Shown: positions 5,957 to 11,745 of the stretch, one piece after another
How positions within the stretch are numbered: the stretch's first letter is position 1
Layout: each line of letters begins with the position of its first letter
Source of the DNA: CAYRVF01 sp964427535
GTDB taxonomy: Bacteria; Chloroflexota; Ktedonobacteria; Ktedonobacterales; JADMIN01
Direction of reading: 5' to 3'
DNA: 11,745 nt
Assembly (NCBI GenBank): GCA_964427535.1
Contig: CAYRVF010000144.1
Span: forward strand, 1-11,745
Made by a program: the position numbers and the translations under genes
The notes under the pieces: generated by a model
What the model saw: the letters and a program-made list of their open reading frames with translations, nothing else
What the model was told of the DNA's origin: nothing
Databases searched by the model: none

Positions 5957-6130
5957 CGCTCCCGCTGCCCCTTGTCAACCTTCACGCGGTTCCATGCCTT
6001 GTACTATAGAGAGTACGCCTTCACGCAAGCACTACTCTCGCGGACCGTCCATCTAGCCTATCTCTCGAAAGACCGTGGGAGACCAGCGGACACGAGGTGA
6101 GGTGCGAGGCGAGAACGAAAGAAGGTAGCT
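5957..6130. promoter_or_regulatory. Divergent promoter region with small palindrome
   Basis: This 174-bp gap separates genes pointing away from each other. It is locally less GC-rich around 5995-6070. A palindrome, GTACT(6001-6005)-6 nt-AGTAC(6012-6016), contains -10-like hexamers in both directions: TATAGA at 6005-6010 on plus and TATAGT at 6003-6008 on minus. TTCACG at 5981-5986 lies 18 bp before the plus hexamer as a possible -35. A direct repeat CCTTCACGC occurs at 5979-5987 and 6018-6026, flanking the palindrome, which could be a regulator site. Promoter assignment is a guess from pattern. Confidence 0.35.
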
Positions 6131-6643
6131 GTGGCGACATCGTTTCATCTCCGGCAGGTGACTCCCGCAGATCTCGATCGCTGTGTCGCTATCGAACATG
6201 CCGTGTTTCTGCCATCGGAGGCGGCGACTCGCGAACAGATTGCGGTTCGCATCGAACAATTCCCGGAAGGATTTCTCGTCGCGGAGGCCGAAGTGGGCGT
6301 TGTCGGGCTCATCAATACGGGCATTACCGCCAAAGATGATCTAGCCGATGAGGCGCTGAAATCACTGATTGGGCACGATCTTCAGGGTGGGAATGTCGTC
6401 GTCCTTTCCCTCGCGGTGCTCCCTGAATGGCAGGGGCGTGGCATCGCGCGCAACCTGCTTGATGCCGTCATCGCCGCTGCTCATCGCCAGCACAAATACG
6501 CGGTTTTGTTGCTCTGCAAACAACAGCTTGTTGGTTTCTATGAGCGACTGGGATTCGTGAATCGTGGTCTGTCATCCTCCTCGCACGGCGGATTCTCCTG
6601 GCATCAGATGGTGTATCCCCTCTTGCCTGACGAGATGCCATAA
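6131..6643 (+). CDS. AANAT-like GNAT N-acetyltransferase
   Basis: This is a 170-residue single GNAT domain. VLSLAVLPEWQGRGIARNLL (91-110) is the beta4/alpha3 acetyl-CoA site with the QGRGIA loop. CKQQLVGFYERLGF (129-142) is motif B, and HGGFSWHQM (152-160) is the ending typical of the arylalkylamine/serotonin N-acetyltransferase-like group. Those enzymes acetylate primary amines with acetyl-CoA, but bacterial members have varied or unknown substrates, perhaps polyamines or aryl amines. The GTG start at 6131 is supported by AAGAAGG 5 nt upstream and by the N-terminal beta strand (FHLRQVTPADL) starting right after it. It reads out of the divergent promoter region shared with the hydrolase operon; the next plus-strand gene starts 107 bp downstream. 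Confidence 0.9.
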   Translation: MATSFHLRQVTPADLDRCVAIEHAVFLPSEAATREQIAVRIEQFPEGFLVAEAEVGVVGLINTGITAKDDLADEALKSLIGHDLQGGNVVVLSLAVLPEWQGRGIARNLLDAVIAAAHRQHKYAVLLLCKQQLVGFYERLGFVNRGLSSSSHGGFSWHQMVYPLLPDEMP

Positions 6644-6750
6644 TCGCCGCCAGCGCCTGAGTGCCAGAGGACAGCGATGTGTTAAACTGCGCGCACGGAA
6701 GCGCATGTTCAAACGGATGGGGACGAGTCGAATACGACAGGAGAAAGCGA

Positions 6751-7440
6751 GTGTCTCAACCTGATCCTGCCGTGCCAGGGCAGCATCAGCAGGGTCCGCT
6801 TGCTGACGCGGAGATGCAATTCGACCAGGGCATGAGAGCGTACAATAGTCTGGTCGAGCGAATCACCCCCTGGCTATTTGACATAGGCAGTTGGATATTT
6901 GGTGGCTTGATCGCCTTCACCCTGCTCATTCTGCCTGCCCTCATCACCACCAGACCGGCGGATCTGCCGATTGAGATTGCCACCGCCGCGTTTGCAGTCG
7001 CGCTCCCACTGAATGTCACTGGATTGGTCCTGCTGCGGATTGTGGGCGATGTGAAGCCGGGCGGGTTCGAGCAAGAAACGGCGCGTATGCTCCAGGAGGC
7101 CGGTTTCACACCGGGCGACGAGGAGATTCCGTCTCTCACCACATTGGAGACGATGCGGAAACGCGGCACGCGCAATGTCCTGAATGTTACCGTGAGCATC
7201 CTGACGGTCGGCAGTATCCTGACACTGGTTGGCCTGGGAGCGGCGCTGTGGCATATGGCCTGGTGGATCGCCGCCGCGTTTGGCGTCATGGTCTTTGTCT
7301 GTCTGGTCATTGTCCAGATCGTGATGCTCACCGCGCAGCCGCGCCTCTCACCTGAAGAGAAGGCGCAACTGCGACAGCACCGAAACGAGCGCATCAAGCG
7401 GGCAAAAGAACAGAAGCGACAGGCAAAACAGCGGAGATGA
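6751..7440 (+). CDS. Four-helix membrane protein of unknown function
   Basis: This 229-residue protein has no family I recognise. Hydrophobic helices lie at about 46-66, 74-98, 144-166 and 170-193. A ~45-residue loop (99-143) separates the two hairpins. The N-terminal 40 residues are polar and Pro/Gln-rich. The C-terminal tail (196-229) is highly basic and probably helical (RIKRAKEQKRQAKQRR), so by the positive-inside rule both ends should face the cytoplasm. The tail could bind nucleic acid, lipid or a partner. GTG 6751 is chosen over the in-frame GTG at 6661 because AGGAG lies 7 nt before it and the extra 30 residues look non-coding. It may be cotranscribed with the acetyltransferase gene 107 bp upstream, though that gap could hold a promoter. 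Confidence 0.8.
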   Translation: MSQPDPAVPGQHQQGPLADAEMQFDQGMRAYNSLVERITPWLFDIGSWIFGGLIAFTLLILPALITTRPADLPIEIATAAFAVALPLNVTGLVLLRIVGDVKPGGFEQETARMLQEAGFTPGDEEIPSLTTLETMRKRGTRNVLNVTVSILTVGSILTLVGLGAALWHMAWWIAAAFGVMVFVCLVIVQIVMLTAQPRLSPEEKAQLRQHRNERIKRAKEQKRQAKQRR

Positions 7441-7606
7441 GCGCACGACTCAGGCGCGAGGTCGGCGGCTCGATGCCTCCACCAGTGCCCGCACCTCGTT
7501 TCTCTGTCTGCCCTTGGCTCGGCCCGACCTGCTTGCCACAAGGCAAAGAGCACCTGCTAGCTAGCGCCGATGGCCATCGGGTCTCAAACACGCTCACACG
7601 AGCCGC
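7441..7606. other. Convergent intergenic stretch
   Basis: No gene is seen. It holds a short hairpin TTGCC(7533-7537)-ACAA-GGCAA(7542-7546) and a palindrome GCTAGCTAGC at 7556-7565; either could help end transcription from the two convergent genes. Around 7466-7486 a TCGA-containing segment ending in GCCTCCACCA resembles the 3' end of a tmRNA or tRNA, but no cloverleaf or acceptor-stem partner can be found. Confidence 0.4.
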
Positions 7607-8701
7607 TCAGACGGGGCGCAGCGTTCCACCGGCGGCGCGGCGCAGGCGATCTTCGAGGGCGAGCCCCATGCCGTGCTTGCCGAACGTGTGCGCCAGCAGC
7701 AGGTCGAGGCTGCCATCGTCGAGACTCCGGAGCGCGGCATAGAGCCGCCGCGAGATACCCGCGAGGTCGGCGCTCGGACCCAGGGGCTCGACCCGCACCG
7801 GTAGATCGGCGAGTGCACGGGCGTCTTCGTCGGAGAGCAGCGCGCCGACTCGCTGGCCGCCCGCGAGCGCGCGCTCGGCTTCGCGCCGCACGGCATCACG
7901 GCCCGCTTGACCTGGCGCATCGAAGACGACCAGCGGCGTATGCGGCGCGTAGTGGCGGGGCATCTGGCCGGGAGCGCGCGCCGCTGTCGCGGTCAGCTCC
8001 TCGCGCTCTGACGATGCCTCTGACCGCCGGGGGCCCAGCACGTCGGGCAGCACCTCGCGCAGTTCCTCGAGTGTCACACCGCCGGGACGCAGCACGCGTG
8101 CTGGCTCAGTGGTCAGGTCGAGGACAGTGGACTCCACGCCGACGGTCGCCGGGCCGCCATCCAGCACGCAGGCGATGCGGCCGTCGAGATCGGCCAGCAC
8201 ATGTGCCGCCGTCGTCGGGCTGGTATGCATGAAGCGGTTCGCGCTGGGCGCTGCCACTGGCACGTTCGCTGCCGCGAGCAGCAGTCGCGCAACCGGATGT
8301 GACGGCATGCGTACCCCCACCGTGTCACCTCCGGCGGTGACGGACGCGGGGATGCTCGCAGCGCCTGGCAACACGAGCGTGAGGGGTCCCGGCCAGAAGC
8401 GCTCGGCGAGTCGCGCCGCGCTGTCGGGTACGTGTGAGACGACATCCGGGAGCTGGCGCATCTCGGCGATGTGGACGATGAGCGGGTCGCTGTGTGGACG
8501 GCCCTTCGCGGCGAAGATGCCCTCCACCGCCGCCGGATTGGTGGCATCCGCGCCGAGGCCGTAGACGGTCTCCGTCGGGAAGGCGACAAGCTGGCCCGCG
8601 CGTAGGAGCTCGGCGGCGCGGCTGACCGCCTCGCGCGGCTGCCCATCCGGCGAGACGGCCAACCGCAGTGTGTGGCTGTCTCGCGGCGTGGCATCACTCA
8701 T
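7607..8701 (-). CDS. sua5: L-threonylcarbamoyladenylate synthase, Sua5 type
   Basis: The enzyme makes L-threonylcarbamoyl-AMP from Thr, bicarbonate and ATP, the first step of the universal tRNA t6A37 modification; TsaB/TsaD-type proteins then transfer the group. The 364-residue form has the YrdC domain at about 20-215, with FPTETVYGLGADAT (41-54), AAKGRP (64-69), PSHPVARLL (133-141) and APSANR (151-156). A linker containing APGQMPRHYAPHTP (243-256) leads into the C-terminal Sua5 domain (to about 358). The linker corresponds to the conserved 'SPGM..KHYAP' loop that covers the active site. This separates it from short TsaC enzymes (~190 residues). ATG 8699-8701 with GAGG 5 nt upstream is preferred over a TTG at 8719. 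It diverges from the phosphatase gene and looks monocistronic. Confidence 0.95.
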   Translation of the reverse strand: MSDATPRDSHTLRLAVSPDGQPREAVSRAAELLRAGQLVAFPTETVYGLGADATNPAAVEGIFAAKGRPHSDPLIVHIAEMRQLPDVVSHVPDSAARLAERFWPGPLTLVLPGAASIPASVTAGGDTVGVRMPSHPVARLLLAAANVPVAAPSANRFMHTSPTTAAHVLADLDGRIACVLDGGPATVGVESTVLDLTTEPARVLRPGGVTLEELREVLPDVLGPRRSEASSEREELTATAARAPGQMPRHYAPHTPLVVFDAPGQAGRDAVRREAERALAGGQRVGALLSDEDARALADLPVRVEPLGPSADLAGISRRLYAALRSLDDGSLDLLLAHTFGKHGMGLALEDRLRRAAGGTLRPV

Positions 8702-9033
8702 GCTCGCCTCGCACGACAATGGCGCGTCAGACCGATGGATCTTGCCTGACGCGGGGAGAGATGGCAGATTGGCGGAGATTGCATGTTCATTCCGGGCGTG
8801 TTACTCGTTATCCTAATGTAGCCTTATTCTACCCCGTGCTGCGGAAGCTGTCTTCCGCGCGGTACGATGTCACTGACTCAGACGTGCGCAGGCGACCGGC
8901 GAGCGGGAAGTGGAGCGAGCAATCGTGGAGGGGTCGGGAGCGTCGTTGCGTTTCAGTGGCAGCCGGTGTATCATGGCGGAAATTCTCTGCTGTGGGCTTC
9001 ACCTGCCACCGCACGCATGAGGCGAGGGGGATT
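8702..9033. promoter_or_regulatory. Divergent upstream region of sua5 and phosphatase genes
   Basis: This 332-bp stretch has no supported gene. The phosphatase frame happens to stay open through it, but the translation is Arg/Ser/Trp-rich, has no family likeness and overlaps the 5' end of sua5. The least GC-rich part (about 8779-8834) is the likely promoter zone. A weak plus-strand candidate is TTACTC (8801-8806), 18 bp, TATTCT (8825-8830). This would give a leader of about 200 nt for the phosphatase mRNA. Promoter assignment is weak. Confidence 0.35.
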
Positions 9034-11529
9034 GTGTTGGCCAAGAAGCTCCGCCTCGTGGCCGCGCAGCTGACGGATGTTGGCCGCAGGCGCGAACGTA
9101 ATCAGGACAACGTCACCCACTTCATCCCAGAAGATGAGGCGGTCCTGGAAGAAAAGGGCGCGCTCTTCATTGTCTGTGATGGCATGGGGGGGCACGCCGC
9201 TGGCGAGGTCGCATCCGAGTTGGGTGTCGCGGCCATGCGCGATGCCTATTATAGTGTCCGTAGTTCGGATACCATCAGCGCGCTGGCGCAAGCCGTCGAC
9301 GCCGCGAATCAGGCGATTTATTCGCATGCGCGCGAGCATCCCGAGCTGACGGGCATGGGCACCACCTGTGTCGCCGTGGCGATGGTGGGTGGGCGCGCGT
9401 ACTTCGTCAACGTCGGCGACAGCCGGGGCTATCTTATCCGCGAGAGCCACATGCGCCAGGTGACGCGCGATCACTCCTGGGTCGCGGAGCAGGTGCGTGT
9501 GGGCTTGCTCACCGAGGATCAGGCGCGCAGCCACGCCCATCGCAACGTCATCACCCGCAGCCTCGGTACGCAGCCAACCGTCACCGCCGATCTGTTCGTC
9601 GAACCCATCCATGAGGGTGATCGGGTGCTGCTCTGCAGCGACGGTCTGCATGGCTACGTCGAAGAGGATCAGATCGAGCGCGAGGTGATTGACCAGCCCG
9701 ATCCACAGGCCACTGTCCAGCGCCTGATCGATATGGCCAACGCGAATGGCGGCCCGGACAACATCACTGCGGTTGTTGTGCGGATGATCGAGGTGCCCGA
9801 GCTGGTCGGCGAGCTGACACTGCCCGGCACGCCGGAGCCGCCCGCGGTCGAGTCGGCCACCACGCAGCCGATGCCGGCCACGCCCACCGCCGCCGCGACC
9901 GCCGTGGCCATCAGACCTGAGCTCGCGACGGAGAACGCTCCGCCAACACCGCGCGAGAAGAGGACTACACTCCGGCGTAATCGGCCGTTTGCGGCGCGCC
10001 TCGCCATCGCGGCACTGCAGGTGATGCTGGTATTGGTGGTGCTGGCTATCGGCGGCGCCGGATGGTACTTCTTCTTCGGACCCTTCGCCCAGCAGCGCGC
10101 GGCGGCGGCCCGCTTGCAAGGTGACGTGGTGACGGCGCGACAACAAATCGCGCACTCGTCCTCGCAGGACCCCGTGACCGCGCTCAACACGCTCGCGCAG
10201 GCGCGTCAGCGGCTGGTGCTCGACCTCGCCAACCCCGCGCTCGATGCGGGCAGCCGTGGCACCGGCCAGACCGTGCTGACCAGTGACCTCGAGCCAGCAG
10301 TGCAACAGGCGCTGGCGCGCTATGATGCCGCTGCCTCCGTGATGCCGCTGTCCACTAGCGGAACACAATCCTACACCGTCACGTGCAACACCGCTGGCGC
10401 CTCGACCGCGCTGGCGACGGCGAGCGCGCTGCAGCCGGTCGGCGTCCGCTCGACAGGAACCGCTCCCCAGCAGGCGCTCTATGCGCTGAGCGGCGGACAG
10501 CTGTATCAGGTGCTCGTGCCGGTCTCCGCGGCGGGCGCGCCGGTATCGGGGAACGCGACCTGCTCGCAGGTGACGATCCCTGGCTCGGCGGCGGTGATTG
10601 CGCTAGCGAGTGAAGGTTCCACGCTCTACGCGCTCGTAGAGGGGAGCAACGCCAGCTACGTCGTCGACGCCGTCACGCCGGACGCGACGAATCTCTCGGC
10701 GGCTCCCAAGGTGGAGACGCGCTTCTCCGTGCCTGAGCAGACGGGCGTCGTCCCTGGCATTCTCGCCGAGCAGGGCGGCACTTTCTACGTCAGCTACAGT
10801 GGCAGCACAAGCGGGCAGAGTGTATCGGGTGTCTGGATCTTCACCGGCGATCTGACGAAGGGACCCATCAAGGCGGTCAAGACACCGCGTCCCACCGCAT
10901 CGCTCGCGGTGACCACGAACACGCTGTATGTGCTGGCGAGCGATGGCAGCCTCGGCCAGATCGACGCCAACGGCGTCTACAGCGTGCTCTCGGTGCCGGT
11001 CTCGACGCCGGTACACCCCGCCGACCCCAGCGCGTACACCGCGGCGGTTCCGGTCCCCACACCACAGGCCTCGGCGCTCGCGACGGCCGCGCAGACACCC
11101 ACTGTCGCCGCGACAGCCACAGCGACCGACACGCCGACGACAGCCCCCGCACAAAGTCCCGCCGCGACGAGTAGTGCGGCCGCGACATCGCAGCCGACGC
11201 CGATCGCCACGGTCGTGACGACGCCGCCCCCGACTGCGACGGCACCGGTCAGTTCGACACTCTTCCCCGCGGGCAGTGTGCTCGCGGTCGATCCGCTGCA
11301 GCCAATGCATCTGCTTCTCGGCGACGGCACCAATAGCCGCATCGTCCGTCTGGTAGCGAGCTCGTCGGGTCCAGGGCTGGGCCTGGTCAAGCAGTACGTG
11401 TATGGCTCGCCGATCACCAATGCTTCGCGCCTGGCCATCACATCCGCGGGGACGAGCCTCTACGCGTTCGTATGGAACGGCACCCGCCTGGCGGCGATTC
11501 CGCTGCCCTCCACGTCGTCGGCCGGATGA
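9034..11529 (+). CDS. Membrane-anchored PP2C Ser/Thr phosphatase with large outer domain
   Basis: This 831-residue protein dephosphorylates pSer/pThr proteins and usually opposes Hanks-type kinases. The PP2C domain (about 8-255) has the full metal-binding set: RERNQDN (20-26), DGMGGH (Asp49), GDSRGYLI (Asp129), CSDGL (Asp203) and GGPDN (Asp242), so it should be active with Mn/Mg. A Thr/Pro/Ala segment and a basic stretch precede one membrane helix (about 323-350). The outer ~480 residues start with a helical, Gln/Ala-rich part (about 355-430). A beta-rich region follows (about 440-675) with repeated 'LYALxxGxLYQV' and 'LYVLASDGSLGQI' strands suggestive of a beta-propeller. Then come a Thr/Pro/Ala linker (about 675-742) and a final beta segment. 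GTG 9034 is chosen for GAGGGGG just upstream; TTG 9037 is also possible. The architecture suggests a receptor-like phosphatase. Confidence 0.93.
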   Translation: MLAKKLRLVAAQLTDVGRRRERNQDNVTHFIPEDEAVLEEKGALFIVCDGMGGHAAGEVASELGVAAMRDAYYSVRSSDTISALAQAVDAANQAIYSHAREHPELTGMGTTCVAVAMVGGRAYFVNVGDSRGYLIRESHMRQVTRDHSWVAEQVRVGLLTEDQARSHAHRNVITRSLGTQPTVTADLFVEPIHEGDRVLLCSDGLHGYVEEDQIEREVIDQPDPQATVQRLIDMANANGGPDNITAVVVRMIEVPELVGELTLPGTPEPPAVESATTQPMPATPTAAATAVAIRPELATENAPPTPREKRTTLRRNRPFAARLAIAALQVMLVLVVLAIGGAGWYFFFGPFAQQRAAAARLQGDVVTARQQIAHSSSQDPVTALNTLAQARQRLVLDLANPALDAGSRGTGQTVLTSDLEPAVQQALARYDAAASVMPLSTSGTQSYTVTCNTAGASTALATASALQPVGVRSTGTAPQQALYALSGGQLYQVLVPVSAAGAPVSGNATCSQVTIPGSAAVIALASEGSTLYALVEGSNASYVVDAVTPDATNLSAAPKVETRFSVPEQTGVVPGILAEQGGTFYVSYSGSTSGQSVSGVWIFTGDLTKGPIKAVKTPRPTASLAVTTNTLYVLASDGSLGQIDANGVYSVLSVPVSTPVHPADPSAYTAAVPVPTPQASALATAAQTPTVAATATATDTPTTAPAQSPAATSSAAATSQPTPIATVVTTPPPTATAPVSSTLFPAGSVLAVDPLQPMHLLLGDGTNSRIVRLVASSSGPGLGLVKQYVYGSPITNASRLAITSAGTSLYAFVWNGTRLAAIPLPSTSSAG

Positions 11530-11745
11530 CCGGCGTTGGCGCGGCGGAGCGGGGTGATTCCTCCCGTTCCTCCCTCGTGAGCAGGGTGGTGTCGCGCGAG
11601 AGCGCCGCTGCAACCAGGACAGGCGCGCCTTCAAGTTGGGGAGAGGGTTGTGCGCGGTGGGAGCGGGCGTGGCATACCTCGCCCCAACAGGACGTACAGA
11701 CGTGTGTGCAGCCGTCCGGTGCCCTCCACACCTGCCCTGCCACAC
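11530..11745. other. 3' flank of phosphatase gene, no gene seen
   Basis: No credible coding frame is seen on either strand. A 5-bp stem spans the phosphatase stop (GCCGG 11521-11525, CCGGC 11530-11534), and a 7-bp inverted repeat pairs GTTGGGG (11635-11641) with CCCCAAC (11682-11688) across 40 nt. Neither is followed by a T-tract. The window ends before the next gene can be judged. Confidence 0.4.

Noticed and set aside
6661..6750. Earlier GTG start for the four-helix membrane protein
   Set aside because: No ribosome-binding site precedes it, whereas AGGAG lies 7 nt before GTG 6751, and the additional residues look non-coding.
7441..7500. Possible tRNA or tmRNA 3' end (TCGA loop followed by GCCTCCACCA), with a minus-strand frame reading GGGIEPPTSRLS as is typical of false ORFs over tRNA genes
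   Set aside because: The T-stem would have a central mismatch, the usual TTC of the loop is CTC, and no D-arm, anticodon arm or matching 5' acceptor strand is visible. It could be chance or a very decayed remnant.
8668..9033. N-terminal extension of the phosphatase frame by 122 codons
   Set aside because: The extension overlaps the 5' end of sua5 on the other strand, reads as low-likelihood protein, and a purine-rich ribosome-binding site lies just before GTG 9034, where the PP2C fold begins.
8971..10368. 465-codon minus-strand frame opposite the phosphatase gene
   Set aside because: It is a GC-driven shadow of the phosphatase reading frame; its translation is His/Arg/Gly-rich without domains, while the plus strand carries every PP2C motif.
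11438..11745. Minus-strand frames at the right edge
   Set aside because: They overlap the end of the phosphatase gene, lack start signals and show no recognisable domain.

Overview
The window is GC-rich and has the look of an environmental, non-model bacterium. A Ktedonobacteria-like member of the Chloroflexota is my best guess. The reasons are the single-pass PP2C phosphatase with a large Thr/Pro/Ala-rich outer part, the membrane protein ending in an Ig-like domain, and the mix of GNAT and SAM-methyltransferase accessory genes. This is an inference from style; no marker in the window fixes the lineage.

Layout. Positions 2-895 (+) hold the 3' two-thirds of isocitrate lyase (aceA, glyoxylate shunt), cut by the window edge and followed by a strong hairpin at 924-961. 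Six genes then run on the minus strand. Read in transcription order from 5956 down to 1038, they are a secreted or anchored alpha/beta-hydrolase, a tandem-GNAT protein, a class I SAM methyltransferase, two tandem paralogous acidic proteins made largely of RGETVID repeats, and a five-helix membrane protein with an outer Ig-like domain. The first three are closely spaced (34 and 51 bp gaps) and probably form an operon from the divergent promoter region at 5957-6130. On the plus strand that same region drives an AANAT-type N-acetyltransferase and then a four-helix membrane protein. A convergent gap separates these from the minus-strand gene for L-threonylcarbamoyladenylate synthase (Sua5/TsaC, tRNA t6A). 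A divergent gap of about 330 bp then leads to a complete PP2C-type Ser/Thr phosphatase with one membrane helix and a roughly 480-residue outer region. The last 216 bp show no gene.

The most unusual object is the pair of short minus-strand genes at 2380-2652 and 2789-3064. They come from a tandem duplication of about 410 bp. Each encodes a roughly 90-residue acidic, apparently disordered protein with four copies of a heptad RGETVID-type motif (seven intact, one decayed). Among the seven intact copies, every nucleotide difference is synonymous on the minus strand but would change an amino acid on the opposite strand, although long open frames exist there too. This is direct evidence for selection on the minus-strand peptide. 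Each motif contains Thr-Val-Ile-Asp, which fits the pThr-x-x-Asp form recognised by some FHA domains. A multivalent phospho-threonine scaffold is therefore a reasonable but untested idea, and the PP2C phosphatase in the same window shows the organism uses Ser/Thr phosphorylation.
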